DNA of 64,000 nucleotides from an uncultured Acidimicrobiales bacterium (GCA_937922785.1 CALAJQ010000016.1:1-64000); one strand, 5' to 3'; counted from the stretch's first letter, positions 24,108 through 33,657 are shown. A program made the numbers and translations. Notes: generated by a model not told the origin, from the letters alone.

Positions 24108-26138
24108 ACCGACCCACTGCTGGAGCCATTTCAGCTGAAGCACCTAACGCTCCGCAATCGTATTTTCTCCTCGGCTCACGAGCCGGCTTACGGCGTGAAC
24201 GGACTGCCCACTGACCGGTACCGCCTCTATCACGAGGAAAAAGCCAAGGGCGGTGTTGCGATGACCATGACTGCCGGCTCGGCAGTTGTAGCCGAAGACA
24301 GTCCTGCGGCTTTTGGAAATCTACATGCCTACAAGGACGAGATTGTTCCTTGGATACAACGCATCACCGACGGGGTTCACGAGCACGGCGCGGCTTGCAT
24401 GATTCAGCTGTCTCACATGGGGCGCCGAACCGCCTATGCCCAGGGTGACTGGCTACCGCTAGTTGCGGCGTCGGGCCTTCGCGAGCCTGCGCACCGCAGC
24501 CATCCGAAGGAAGCTGAGGATTGGGATCTGGAACGCTTGGTCGTCAAGTACGTCGACGCGGTTGAACGTATGCAAGCCGGTGGAATGGATGGCATCGAGC
24601 TGCAAAGTTATGGCCACTTGATGGACGGCTTTTGGTCTAAGGCCACTAACCAACGTGAAGATGAGTGGGGAGGCGTTGAAGAGAACCTGCGCCGTTTCCC
24701 GCTTGAGGTGATGCGCGCAATTCGCAAGCGAGTTGGCCCAGATTTCATAGTTGGGATCAGGATGACCTTTGACGAGATGGTCCGCCCTGGGATTGACGCC
24801 AGCGATGGCGTTTCGAAGCTGGCTCAGCTTGAGATCGAAGGACTCATCGACTTTGTGAATGTGATTCGAGGGACGACGTTCACTGACACTTTGCTCTCCG
24901 ACGTGATCCCGATTCAAGGCATGAGTGCTGCACCTCATCTCGACTTTGCCGGCTTGATTCGTTCCGAAACCAAGCTACCCGTGCTGCACGCAGCGAAGAT
25001 CGACGACATTGCCACTGCTCGACACTCAATTGTTGAAGGCAAGCTTGATCTTGTCGGGATGACCAGGGCGCAGATCGCTGACCCCTACCTGGTGGAGAAG
25101 TTAGCCGAAGGCCGTGAATCAGAGATTCGCCCCTGCGTTGGTGCCACCTATTGCCTCGACCGAATCTATGAGGCTGGCGAGGCGCTTTGCATCCACAACG
25201 CAGCGACGGGGCGCGAAGAAACAATGGCTCACAAGATCACTTCGGGCCCAAGGGCCCGCCGGGTAGTCGTTGTGGGTGGGGGCCCAGGCGGCTTGGAAGC
25301 TGCCCGCGTTAGCGCCGAGCGAGGTCACTCGGTTGTTGTCATTGAGGCGATGCCAAGTGTTGGTGGGCAACTGAACTTGGCAACCCGCAACCCTCGTCGA
25401 GTTGACCTGGTTGGGATCGTTGATTGGCGGGTTGCTGAGCTTGAACGCCTGGGCGTGGAAGTCCGATGCGGCACCTATGCCGAGGCTTCTGACGTAATGG
25501 CACTGGCGCCCGACGTCGTGTTTATCGCCACCGGTGGGCAGCCCCAATATCCATCGCTCGAGGCAGGTGAAGGCTTGGTTTCCACCTCTTGGGAAGTCTT
25601 GGAGGGTTCTGTTAAGCCCAAGGGACGGGTCCTCTTTTACGATGATGATGGAACACATTCGGCCATGTCGGCCGCCGAAGTCATGGCCCGGTCTGGCGCC
25701 GACCTAGAGATCGTCACACCCGAGCGAACACTCGCAGTGGACATCGGCGGTATGAACTTCGTGCCGTACGCAAAGGTATTCAACGAGACTGAGACGCGCA
25801 TCACTCTCAACACCCGCCTGCTTTCAGTGCGCCGAGAAGACGCTGGCCTTGTGGCGACCCTTGGTAGCGATCAGTCTGATCACCGGTTCGAGCGGGTCGT
25901 GGATTCGGTTGTTGTTGACCACGGAGCGTTGCCGCTGGCGGAGCTCTACTTCGAGTTGAGGCCTGGCTCTAGTAACGGAGGCGCTGTTGACCATGCTGCG
26001 CTTATCGACGCAAGGGCCCAGTCCATGGTCCGCAACGAAGCTGGCACCTATCAATTGTTCCGTGTGGGGGACGCCGTCGCCAACCGGAACGTCCATGCCG
26101 CAATCTACGACGCACTGCGCCTGGCGGTCACGCTCTAG
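24105..26138 (+). CDS. OYE-type NADH:flavin oxidoreductase / N-demethylase-like, FMN + FAD domains
   Basis: A 677-residue enzyme with an N-terminal FMN TIM barrel (1-340; LLEPFQLKHLTLRNRIFSS, GMDGIELQSYGHLMDGF), an iron-sulfur segment, and FAD/NAD-binding Rossmann domains (from about 385, VVVVGGGPGGLEAA). This is the 2,4-dienoyl-CoA reductase/trimethylamine dehydrogenase layout. The cluster segment reads CVGATYCLDRIYEAGEALC: compared with the usual C-x2-C-x2/3-C-x11/12-C, the second Cys is Ala. From memory, related sequences labelled N-methylproline demethylase share this CVGA form, so the enzyme may demethylate a secondary or tertiary amine. Cytosolic. Confidence 0.85.
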   Translation: MTDPLLEPFQLKHLTLRNRIFSSAHEPAYGVNGLPTDRYRLYHEEKAKGGVAMTMTAGSAVVAEDSPAAFGNLHAYKDEIVPWIQRITDGVHEHGAACMIQLSHMGRRTAYAQGDWLPLVAASGLREPAHRSHPKEAEDWDLERLVVKYVDAVERMQAGGMDGIELQSYGHLMDGFWSKATNQREDEWGGVEENLRRFPLEVMRAIRKRVGPDFIVGIRMTFDEMVRPGIDASDGVSKLAQLEIEGLIDFVNVIRGTTFTDTLLSDVIPIQGMSAAPHLDFAGLIRSETKLPVLHAAKIDDIATARHSIVEGKLDLVGMTRAQIADPYLVEKLAEGRESEIRPCVGATYCLDRIYEAGEALCIHNAATGREETMAHKITSGPRARRVVVVGGGPGGLEAARVSAERGHSVVVIEAMPSVGGQLNLATRNPRRVDLVGIVDWRVAELERLGVEVRCGTYAEASDVMALAPDVVFIATGGQPQYPSLEAGEGLVSTSWEVLEGSVKPKGRVLFYDDDGTHSAMSAAEVMARSGADLEIVTPERTLAVDIGGMNFVPYAKVFNETETRITLNTRLLSVRREDAGLVATLGSDQSDHRFERVVDSVVVDHGALPLAELYFELRPGSSNGGAVDHAALIDARAQSMVRNEAGTYQLFRVGDAVANRNVHAAIYDALRLAVTL

Positions 26139-26256
26139 TTTAAGCACGGAAACTAAGCACGAAGTATTGGTCCCAATCCGCAAGTGTCTGCGAGACTGTT
26201 GTGGTGTCAGCTTCACTTCTGGAAGAATCACTTGGGCGCTATCCAAAAGGTGTCGA

Positions 26257-27564
26257 ATGGATGAGTCGGTCGCCGCAGGTCTCTTCACTATGAGTCTGAT
26301 CGGCCGCCGACCAAAGGTAGTTATTGTGGGCGCAGGCTTCGGTGGCCTGGCCGCAGCCAAGGAAATGGCTGATCTGGATGTTGACGTTCTGATGATCGAT
26401 GCCCGGAATCATCACACGTTCCAACCGTTGCTTTACCAGATCGCTACTGCTGGTCTTGACGCCGATGATGTCTGTTACCCGATTCGAGGCGTGTTCCATC
26501 GGCAAGGCAACGCGCGGGTACGTTTGGGCAGGGTCAAAGCCATTCACAAGGAAACAAAGACGGTCACGGTCGATGATGGCACGGCAATTCCATATGACTT
26601 CCTCGTGTTAGCAGCCGGGGCGGTCACCGCGGATTTTGGCGTGCCCGGAGTCGGCGAGCATGCCCTTGGCCTCAAGTCAGCCACCGACGCCCTCACCATT
26701 AGGACCAAAGTCCTCGAGTCGTTTGAGGCAGCTGACGCCGATCCGGCCTTAGTCGACGACGGTGTGCTTAACATCGTGATTGTTGGCGGAGGCCCCACCG
26801 GAGTTGAGCTTGCTGGCGGTATGTCAGAGCTCGTCGATCGAGTTCTTCGGCGTGACTATCCGGGGTTGGAGATCGATCGGGCGCGCATCGTGCTGATTGA
26901 GGGCGCTGACCGATTGCTCGGTTCCTTCGCCAGCAAGCTTTCCAAGCGTGCGGAGAAACGGCTGGTCAAAATGGGAGTCGAACTGAAGTTGGGAGTTGCG
27001 GTTGCTGAGGTCACTGCAGCGTCGGTACGGCTTGATGACGGAACTGACATACCAACCAGCACTGTTGTTTGGGCCGCAGGGGTAAAGGCGAACGAGATCG
27101 GCACTGCCCTCGGCGGCGAGCTTGATCGTGGCGGTCGGATATTGGTTGGCAAAGACCTGTCGGTGCCCGGAAATCCAGATGTCTGGGTCATCGGCGACCT
27201 TGCCTCGAGTCCAACCGGTGATGGCCGACCACTTCCTCAGGTGGCGCCAGTCGCAGTCCAAGGCGGGGAGTTCGTAGCCAAAGCGATCGCGGCACGAATC
27301 GAAGGTCGAGAGTCGGAAGAATTCCGTTATCGAGACAAAGGCTCAATGGCCACGATTGGACGCAACGCGGCCGTAGTCGAGCTGCCGAACGGCAGAACGC
27401 TCTCAGGCTGGCCCGGTTGGATCACATGGCTCGGTCTTCACCTTGTTCTGCTGATCGGTTTCAGGAATCGAGCGAACGTCCTGGTGAATTGGGCCTGGAA
27501 CTATTGGACCTATGACCGGGGCAGTCGCCTAATTCTGGCTCATACTCAACCACCAACTGACTAA
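26257..27564 (+). CDS. type II NADH dehydrogenase-like FAD oxidoreductase
   Basis: A 435-residue protein from the ATG preceded by AAAAGG at good distance; the frame is open upstream but overlaps the previous gene. An FAD motif VVIVGAGFGGLAAAKEM and an NAD motif IVIVGGGPTGVELAGGMSEL are followed by a CxxA-less VWAAGVKANE and VWVIGDLAS (second FAD contact). QVAPVAVQGGEFVAKAI comes before a C-terminal amphipathic region (WPGWITWLGLHLVLLIGFRNR) that would hold the protein on the membrane. This is the NDH-2 layout: NADH to quinone electron transfer without proton pumping. Confidence 0.88.
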   Translation: MDESVAAGLFTMSLIGRRPKVVIVGAGFGGLAAAKEMADLDVDVLMIDARNHHTFQPLLYQIATAGLDADDVCYPIRGVFHRQGNARVRLGRVKAIHKETKTVTVDDGTAIPYDFLVLAAGAVTADFGVPGVGEHALGLKSATDALTIRTKVLESFEAADADPALVDDGVLNIVIVGGGPTGVELAGGMSELVDRVLRRDYPGLEIDRARIVLIEGADRLLGSFASKLSKRAEKRLVKMGVELKLGVAVAEVTAASVRLDDGTDIPTSTVVWAAGVKANEIGTALGGELDRGGRILVGKDLSVPGNPDVWVIGDLASSPTGDGRPLPQVAPVAVQGGEFVAKAIAARIEGRESEEFRYRDKGSMATIGRNAAVVELPNGRTLSGWPGWITWLGLHLVLLIGFRNRANVLVNWAWNYWTYDRGSRLILAHTQPPTD

Positions 27565-27575
27565 TCTCAGAGCCT

Positions 27576-28610
27576 GTGAGCTTTCAACCAATTCATACCG
27601 AGCGGCTGATCCTTCGCCAGTCACTGCTGACCGACGCTGAGGCGGCCTACCAGCGGCGCAGCTTGCCGGAGGTGGCGCGATACCAAGATTGGGAAATGCC
27701 CTACACCCGGGATCGGGCAGAGAAAGGAATGGCCGAGCTTGTGGCCATGGACGGGCCAGTCGACGGCACGGGCTGGTCGCTGACAGTCGTTGATGCGGCG
27801 AACCCCGAAGTGATCATGGGAGATCTTTACGTGGGGGTGAATTGGGGCGGCCGGAGTGCCCTGGTCGGCTACACCTTCCATCCCGACTTCTGGGGGCAGG
27901 GTTACGCCACCGAAGCAACTCAAGCGATAATCAAGTATCTGTTTCTGGACTTCGGGGTCACCCGGGTTGAGTCCTCACTGCATCCTGATAATCCGCCTTC
28001 CGCCCGAGTTCTTGAGGCCTGCGGAATGAAATTCGAAGGCCTCACCCGTCAATCGTTTTGGGTGGGCGACGAGTGCTCAGACGACATGCTCTACGGTTTG
28101 CTCCGAGCTGATTGGGACGCTTGGTGTGACCGGCCAAGACACGTGCCCGAGAGTCTCAACTTGGTTCCGCTCACGGCGGATAACGCCAGGGCAGTGGGAA
28201 ATTTGAGCACACACAAATCCCAAGAACGTTTCGTTTCAACCATGTTGGGCAACTACGAGGACGCTCTTGTGCCGCCCAAACGCAACGGGGCGCAGATGAT
28301 CCCGTGGTATCGAGCTATCGAGGCCGATGGCCAAATCGTCGGGTTCATCATGGCTTCAGAGCAAACAGATGCTGACACCAACCCTTATCTTTGGCGAATG
28401 TTGATAGACCGCATGCATCAGCGCAGAGGCATCGGGTCCGCCGCCTTGGACCAATTTGAAGACTGGTGTCGTAGCCAAGGTGCAACGGCTGTTGAAGTCA
28501 CATGGGTTGAAGGTCCCGGGTCTCCAGCGCCCATGTACATCGCCAGAGGGTACATACCGTCAGGCAAAATTGAGGACGGCGAGATCCACGCAATCAAACA
28601 GCTCGGGTGA
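27576..28610 (+). CDS. double GNAT acetyltransferase
   Basis: A 344-residue protein with two GNAT domains. Residues 1-175 are RimJ/RimL-like (IHTERLILRQSLLTD, GYTFHPDFWGQGYATEATQAII, LHPDNPPSARVLEACGMKFEG). Residues about 185-344 form a second domain (MIPWYRAIEADGQIVGFIMA, WRMLIDRMHQRRGIGSAALDQ, EGPGSPAPMYIARGYIPSG). Both keep the acetyl-CoA loop, Q/R-x-x-G-x-G/A. The GTG start lies eight bases after TAATCT, compatible with a leaderless message. Targets are unknown: one domain could modify a protein N-terminus and the other a small molecule. Confidence 0.85.
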   Translation: MSFQPIHTERLILRQSLLTDAEAAYQRRSLPEVARYQDWEMPYTRDRAEKGMAELVAMDGPVDGTGWSLTVVDAANPEVIMGDLYVGVNWGGRSALVGYTFHPDFWGQGYATEATQAIIKYLFLDFGVTRVESSLHPDNPPSARVLEACGMKFEGLTRQSFWVGDECSDDMLYGLLRADWDAWCDRPRHVPESLNLVPLTADNARAVGNLSTHKSQERFVSTMLGNYEDALVPPKRNGAQMIPWYRAIEADGQIVGFIMASEQTDADTNPYLWRMLIDRMHQRRGIGSAALDQFEDWCRSQGATAVEVTWVEGPGSPAPMYIARGYIPSGKIEDGEIHAIKQLG

Positions 28611-28626
28611 GACACCTAACTAGCGA

Positions 28627-30993
28627 CTAGCTATTGCGGTCAACAAAGGCCGGTGGATCAAAAGCCTTTACCGGCAGGGCCGGGCCCTCGTATCGCTCGA
28701 TGCTGACCAAGCAGCTCAATGCCGCTGGGCCTTGGGATAGGTTTGATGTGCCGTGATCGTGTGACAGCACGTTCACGTTTCCGTGGTTGCATGTTGCCTG
28801 CCCGCCGGTGTCGACTGGGTCAAACCAAGCTCCGGTGGCCATCTGCACTACATCAGGTCGTAAGCCATCGTCGATCACAACACCGGCCAGCAACGAACCG
28901 CGACTGTTGTGCACCCGCACGGTGTCTGAGGCTTCGACGCCAAGCAGGGTTGCAGTTTCTGGATGTATTGATATCGGTTCGTGTCCGTCAATCTTGGATG
29001 CCCGGCTGATTGATCCGTGGTCTAACTGCGAGTGCAGTTTGGTGACCGGCTGATTCGAGATCAGATGAAGGTGGTGGCCTCGGTCTGTTGCGCCGAGCCA
29101 CTCGCGAGGTTCGAACCAGGCCGGATGGGCGGCACAGTCAGCTAGCCCAAAGGCTCCGACAACTTCAGAGGTGATTTCGATCTTCCCGCTGGGCGTTCTT
29201 AGCGGCTCACCGTTGCGGAAGTTGCGCCACTCGTTGTTCGGACGTTCGGGTGCAGGCACCTCAATCCACTTGCGACTCTTCAGCTCATCTAGCGATGGCA
29301 GCGAGATTTGGCGGTCGGCGCAGTGCTTACGCGTCTCTGAGTAGAGAAGCTCGATCCAACCGGCGCTATCGCGGCCTGCGGTGAATCTCTGCTCGAAACC
29401 AAGCTGCGCTGCTATTGCGGAGAAGACTTCGTAGTCATTACGAGCCTCTCCAACAGGCTCTATAGCCCGTTCCATTATCGACACCATTCCAGAGTTGGGA
29501 GTTATCTGCAGGTCCGAGCGTTCAAGTGGAGTGGTTATTGGCAGCACGACGTCGGCGAACTTGGCGTTGGTATTCCACGTCCATTCGTTCACCACGATCG
29601 TGTCTGGCACCTGCCACGCGTCCAACATTCGGGTCAGGTCTTGGTGATGATGGAAGGGATTGCCTCCAGCCCACCACATCAGTTTGATATCTGGATATGA
29701 GTACTGAGAGCCGTTGTAGCTGAATTGCTTTCCCGGGTTCAGCAACATGTCAGAAATTCGGGCAACCGGAATGAAGGTGTCAATTGGGTTGGTGCCTTGG
29801 GGGAGTGCCGAGGCTGTGATTCGTTGGATCTTGTCTCCAACTCGATTCACAGCGCTAAGCCCAAACGACAGGCCGCGCCCCGGCAGGCCTATTTCCCCAA
29901 GCAGCGCGGCCAGAGCGATTGCGGCCCAGAAAGGTTGCTCTCCATGGTCTTGTCGTGTGAGTGACCAGCTGACCGAAATTATGGTTCGCTGGCTAGCCAT
30001 CCGATGTGCGAGTCGGCGAATCCAGCCCGCGTCGACGTCGGCGATGGCCGCTGCCCACTCTGGGGTTTTTGCCACATTGTCTTCGCCTTCTCCGAGCACG
30101 TATCGCTTGAACGTCGCCGCTCCGACCGTGTATCGATCAATGAAGGCTTGATCATGAAGTTCTTCGACTAACAACGTGTGGCACAACGCCAACATGATGG
30201 CTGTATCGGTGGTAGGCCTAGGGGCGACCCACTCGGCGTCGACGTCGTCAAGGACATCGGACCGGATGGGTGACACGTTCACAAAGCTCAAGCCTGCAGC
30301 TTTGGCCGCTAACACGTTTTCGCGTTGGGTGTGGCGGCCCACTCCGCCCTGATTGATCTGGCCGTTCTTCAACGGGATTCCGCCAAAGGCCACAACCAGC
30401 TCGGCATGGTCGATGATTTCTGGCCACGTTTCGCCTTCGTAAACGTAGGGTCGATAGTCGCCAATGACGTGAGGCACCATGACCTCTGCTGCGGCGAAGC
30501 TGTAGGAATTCACAGAACGGGTGTATCCGCCTGCGCAGTTGAGGAACCGGTGAAGCTGGCTTTGTGCATGATGGAAGCGGCCTGCGCTTGCCCAACCGTA
30601 GGACCCGCCGTAGATCGCCTGGTTGCCGAAGCTGTTGCAAACCCGATCGATCTCAGAGGCAACCAATCGTTCGACTTCATCCCATGAGATTTCGACAAAC
30701 GGTTCTTTTCCGCGAAGATGCGGGTTACTTCCCGGGCCGCCTTCCAGCCAACTCCTACGCACGGCCGGTCGCGTGATTCTGGTCGGGCCGTCGATGACAT
30801 CGACGAGACCGTGGCCAATTGGGGAAGGATCAGGGTCAGCTTCGAAATCGTGAAGCCGTGTGACCTTGCCGTCAGCCACTTCGACTCGGTAGGTGCCCCA
30901 GTGATTGGCCGTCAGCGGCAGGTCGGTGAGGTCAAGTTCCGGTGGGCCCATATTTGCGAACTGTACTTGAGGTGGATAGTGCGCCGGGACCAT
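28627..30993 (-). CDS. BisC/TorA-type molybdopterin oxidoreductase
   Basis: A 788-residue molybdoenzyme of the biotin sulfoxide reductase/TMAO reductase group. There is no N-terminal Cys cluster. SWDEVERLVASEIDRV is followed by YGGSYGWASAGRFHHAQSQLHRF and SVNSYSFAAAEVMVPH, whose Ser fits the molybdenum-ligand serine of this group. Later segments NEWTWNTNAKFADVVLPITTPLERSD and the C-terminal barrel (SHDHGTSNLSQGPAALS) agree. No Tat signal is seen, so like BisC it should be cytoplasmic, perhaps repairing oxidised methionine or biotin, or reducing S- or N-oxides. A TTG start two codons upstream is an alternative. Confidence 0.88.
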   Translation of the reverse strand: MVPAHYPPQVQFANMGPPELDLTDLPLTANHWGTYRVEVADGKVTRLHDFEADPDPSPIGHGLVDVIDGPTRITRPAVRRSWLEGGPGSNPHLRGKEPFVEISWDEVERLVASEIDRVCNSFGNQAIYGGSYGWASAGRFHHAQSQLHRFLNCAGGYTRSVNSYSFAAAEVMVPHVIGDYRPYVYEGETWPEIIDHAELVVAFGGIPLKNGQINQGGVGRHTQRENVLAAKAAGLSFVNVSPIRSDVLDDVDAEWVAPRPTTDTAIMLALCHTLLVEELHDQAFIDRYTVGAATFKRYVLGEGEDNVAKTPEWAAAIADVDAGWIRRLAHRMASQRTIISVSWSLTRQDHGEQPFWAAIALAALLGEIGLPGRGLSFGLSAVNRVGDKIQRITASALPQGTNPIDTFIPVARISDMLLNPGKQFSYNGSQYSYPDIKLMWWAGGNPFHHHQDLTRMLDAWQVPDTIVVNEWTWNTNAKFADVVLPITTPLERSDLQITPNSGMVSIMERAIEPVGEARNDYEVFSAIAAQLGFEQRFTAGRDSAGWIELLYSETRKHCADRQISLPSLDELKSRKWIEVPAPERPNNEWRNFRNGEPLRTPSGKIEITSEVVGAFGLADCAAHPAWFEPREWLGATDRGHHLHLISNQPVTKLHSQLDHGSISRASKIDGHEPISIHPETATLLGVEASDTVRVHNSRGSLLAGVVIDDGLRPDVVQMATGAWFDPVDTGGQATCNHGNVNVLSHDHGTSNLSQGPAALSCLVSIERYEGPALPVKAFDPPAFVDRNS

Positions 30994-31060
30994 CGACAAT
31001 ACGGAGTAGTTCTCGCTGAGTGAGACTTCGGCCGTGCCTTCCTAGAATGAACGAATCACT

Positions 31061-32044
31061 ATGACTAAACCAATCGTTCTTATTACTTCCTCGACAGGCC
31101 GCATTGGCCGTGAGCTTGTTGCTCGCCTTGGCGCTGGAGGCCAATTCACTGTTCGCGCATGCGTGTTCAGTGAAGGGTCCGAAGAGATGCTTCTGGGCCT
31201 AGGCGCTGACGAAACCGTTCACTTCGATCTGAGCGATCCTGCCACTTGGGGGCCAGCGTTGGAAGGCGTTAGCGCGGTTTACTCAGCATCACTTGACCCG
31301 ATGCTTGAAGGTCATCTGAACTTCTGCGAAGAGCTGGGCCGCCGCAAGGATCAGATTGATCACGTCGTGCGGGTCAGCTGCATGGGTGCAGATACAAATA
31401 CCGCTTCATATGACCCAACCAAACACGCATCACGAGAGGGTGCTGGTATTCCGCTGATGCTTCAGCATTACTGGTGGGGCGAGAAGGCGCTGATCGACGC
31501 TGGCCTTAACGTCACTGTCCTACGCAACAACTTCTTTATGAATCACCTGTTGAAGACTGACAGCGAGAGTATTGACACCGAAGGCTGGTTCACTAATCCA
31601 CTCGGGTCGGCCCGAAACTCATTCGTAGCTACTCGTGACATTGCCGAGGCCGCCGCCGTTGTACTTTCAGAAGGCCCCGACCGCCACGGCAACAAGTTCT
31701 ATGACATCACTGGCCCCGAGCCTCAGACCATGACTGAGATTGCTGCCGATCTCGGCCAAGCGATGGGCAAGACGATCGAATACCGGGCCCAATCGATGGA
31801 AGACTTCGAGAACGATTTTGGCGCAACCCGCGCCGAGTTCTTTGAGTACTTGTCGAACGGCTTCTACTGCCGATGCAGCCCAGACTTCTACAACCTCACT
31901 GGTCACAAGCCCACCAGCTATCTCGACTATCTCACCACTGTCGGCGCCGCTGGGGAAACTGGTCTTGAGGAACTGTGGCAAGGCAACCTTTGGAAAAAGG
32001 GTGTGGACGCAATGAAGGACGCCGCCGCCCTCGAAGCCGACTAA
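31061..32044 (+). CDS. NmrA-like NAD(P)-binding atypical SDR
   Basis: A 327-residue Rossmann protein: a nucleotide loop STGRIGRELVARLG (GxxGxxG-type), VRVSCMGADTNTASYDPTKHAS, and NVTVLRNNFFMNHLL, where NmrA-type proteins carry their substrate loop. A DITGPEPQTMTEIAADLGQAMGKTIEYR segment is typical of the NmrA/HSCARG group. No YxxxK pair is obvious. It may be an NADP-sensing regulator or a reductase of an unknown small molecule. TAGAAT lies 12 bases before the ATG and no ribosome-binding site is clear. Divergent from the BisC-type gene. Confidence 0.82.
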   Translation: MTKPIVLITSSTGRIGRELVARLGAGGQFTVRACVFSEGSEEMLLGLGADETVHFDLSDPATWGPALEGVSAVYSASLDPMLEGHLNFCEELGRRKDQIDHVVRVSCMGADTNTASYDPTKHASREGAGIPLMLQHYWWGEKALIDAGLNVTVLRNNFFMNHLLKTDSESIDTEGWFTNPLGSARNSFVATRDIAEAAAVVLSEGPDRHGNKFYDITGPEPQTMTEIAADLGQAMGKTIEYRAQSMEDFENDFGATRAEFFEYLSNGFYCRCSPDFYNLTGHKPTSYLDYLTTVGAAGETGLEELWQGNLWKKGVDAMKDAAALEAD

Positions 32045-32079
32045 TTCTGGTAAAGCGTCGGGTCCACGTGCCTCGTCCA

Positions 32080-32162
32080 GGGGTCCAAATGTCTGCTGTA
32101 GGTGACATTTTTAGGTTCTGTCAGCTGGAGGTGACACTAATTGGCACCTGGGGCAGAAATTT
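32080..32162 (-). repeat. 83-bp dispersed intergenic repeat, copy 2 (inverted)
   Basis: Reverse-complement match to 17955-18037, gap-free, with about 11 mismatches. The second hairpin arms AAATGTC/GACATTT are kept. The long first stem of copy 1 is broken here by several substitutions. As in copy 1, the same end is flanked by a purine/pyrimidine-asymmetric tract, here G-rich. It sits between the NmrA-like gene and the IPNS-like gene. Confidence 0.8.
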
Positions 32163-32188
32163 GGGGGAGGGCAGAAATTTGGGGGAGG
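32153..32188 (+). repeat. 18-bp tandem duplication at repeat edge
   Basis: GCAGAAATTTGGGGGAGG occurs twice in direct succession at the outer end of 83-bp repeat copy 2, nine bases before the -10 element of the next gene. Consistent with slippage or a target-site event. Confidence 0.9.
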
Positions 32189-32196
32189 GGTCGGCG

Positions 32197-32212
32197 TAAT
32201 CTGGGGGCAATG
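32197..32212 (+). promoter_or_regulatory. leaderless -10 element (TAATCT-N7-ATG)
   Basis: TAATCT, GGGGGCA, then the ATG of the IPNS-like oxygenase. It fixes the start 23 codons after the first in-frame ATG, whose extra peptide would be encoded by the repeat itself. Confidence 0.5.
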
Positions 32213-33199
32213 GCTGTTGTACCGATTATCGACCTAAATGGCTGCTCGCCTGAGACTCCGCCCGAAGCAGTTGTTTCTCAAGTAGCTCATGCCGCGGAAC
32301 ACTTTGGCTTTTTCCAAGTGGTGAACCATGGCATCTCTGAAGACCTCATCAACCAGGTTTGGGACTCCACCAAAGAGTTCTTTGGCCAGTCTCAGGCCGA
32401 TAAGCGCAAGCTGAATCGCTCGAAGGAAAATGCCCGCGGCTACTACGACCGTGAACTCACCAAGAACGCCCGTGACCTCAAAGAAGTTCTTGACCTGGCC
32501 CAGGTTCGATATCCCGAACTTCCCGACAGCCATCCAAGCAACATTCACGCAGTTGACGGACTCAACCAGTGGCCCGAGCTTGAAGGGTTTCGCTCCACGA
32601 TTGTCACCTACTTAGAAGCCTGCAATGATGTTGCCTTGTGGCTGCTTGCTGCATTCTGCGAAGGACTTGGCGAGCATGCCCAGGCATTACGGGCCGAATT
32701 CGGACCAGGGCACACCAGTTTTCTGCGCATGAACCATTACCCGCTGGGTGACTTACTTTCGGCGGACGAGGCTGCCGAGGTAACCGATCTTGGCGACATG
32801 GCTCTTCACCATCACAGTGATGCCGGAGCGCTAACTCTTCTACTTCAAGACGACGTCGGCGGGTTACAGGTAGCCCATGGTGGCGGGTGGATCGATGTTG
32901 AGCCGACGCCAGGGGCAATCGTTGTTAACACTGGCGACATGATGCAGGTCTGGTCCAACGATCGATACCAAGCAGCGCTGCATCGCGTGTTGCCCCGGTC
33001 CGATCGAGAGCGATACTCGCTTCCGTACTTTTTCAACCCGTCTTATGAGACCAGTTACAGCCCGTTGCCCGGCTCAGTGGCAAAGGGCGACACGCCGCAC
33101 TACAGCGAGATCACCTGGGGTGACTTCCGCCAAGCTCGAGCCGATGGTGACTTCGCCGACTACGGGGCCGAAGTGCAGATCTCCAACTTTCGCCTGTGA
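32210..33199 (+). CDS. isopenicillin-N-synthase-like 2OG-Fe(II) oxygenase
   Basis: A 329-residue oxygenase of the IPNS/2OG-Fe(II) family: an N-terminal DIOX_N domain (VPIIDLNGC...AAEHFGFFQVVNHGI) and a jelly roll with the iron pair in LHHHSDAGALTLLLQD. The distal His is in AALHRVLPRSDRERYSLPYFFNPS, which includes the R-x-S 2OG motif. Such enzymes hydroxylate or desaturate small metabolites. No peptide synthetase or beta-lactam gene is nearby, so the IPNS name gives the fold and not the reaction. The upstream in-frame extension lies in repeat DNA and was left out. Confidence 0.87.
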   Translation: MAVVPIIDLNGCSPETPPEAVVSQVAHAAEHFGFFQVVNHGISEDLINQVWDSTKEFFGQSQADKRKLNRSKENARGYYDRELTKNARDLKEVLDLAQVRYPELPDSHPSNIHAVDGLNQWPELEGFRSTIVTYLEACNDVALWLLAAFCEGLGEHAQALRAEFGPGHTSFLRMNHYPLGDLLSADEAAEVTDLGDMALHHHSDAGALTLLLQDDVGGLQVAHGGGWIDVEPTPGAIVVNTGDMMQVWSNDRYQAALHRVLPRSDRERYSLPYFFNPSYETSYSPLPGSVAKGDTPHYSEITWGDFRQARADGDFADYGAEVQISNFRL

Positions 33200-33203
33200 A
33201 CCT

Positions 33204-33653
33204 CTAACTTTGCCATCGGTATTTGATGTCGGGCTCGCCTTCTTCGTTGTCGCCAGCGGTTCGATCAATCTCGACAAAGCCGTGACGCTCATAGAAGCGT
33301 TGGGCCCCCGTGTTTGACACAAACGTCCACAAAACCAGCTCGCCATCGCTGGCCGACTTGGCGTGTTGAACCAACTTCGACCCGATGCCATTGCCAGTCT
33401 CAGATGGTCTCACGTAGAGGTGCTCGATCCAACCGTCAGTGGTCACCAACACCGCTGAGATCTGCCCAGCATCGTTTAGTGCCAGCCAAACTTCTTGCTG
33501 AGACATCACGAACTCGCTGAACCATTTGCGGGTCTCCTCATCGCCATGAACCGCTGCCGGTATAGAAGGCACGGCCTCCCAGCGCGCGTCGATCATCAAC
33601 TGGGCGGCCGCTTGGGCGTCGTCTGGCAATGCTCTTCGGATGGTCATCTTCAC
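33204..33653 (-). CDS. GNAT-family acetyltransferase
   Basis: A 149-residue single-domain GNAT protein: MTIRRALPDDAQAAAQLMID, IEHLYVRPSETGNGIGSKLVQHA with the acetyl-CoA loop, and LWTFVSNTGAQRFYERHGFVE. Its ATG has an AAGG ribosome-binding site and lies four bases beyond the stop of the nitronate monooxygenase gene upstream on the same strand. The two form an operon. Substrate unknown. Confidence 0.88.
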   Translation of the reverse strand: MKMTIRRALPDDAQAAAQLMIDARWEAVPSIPAAVHGDEETRKWFSEFVMSQQEVWLALNDAGQISAVLVTTDGWIEHLYVRPSETGNGIGSKLVQHAKSASDGELVLWTFVSNTGAQRFYERHGFVEIDRTAGDNEEGEPDIKYRWQS

Positions 33654-33657
33654 ACCT

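Noticed and set aside
32141-32209. Upstream extension of the IPNS-like oxygenase through the repeat
   Set aside because: The extra residues (EIWGRAEIWGRG) are encoded by the 18-bp tandem duplication, and a leaderless promoter sits at the later ATG.
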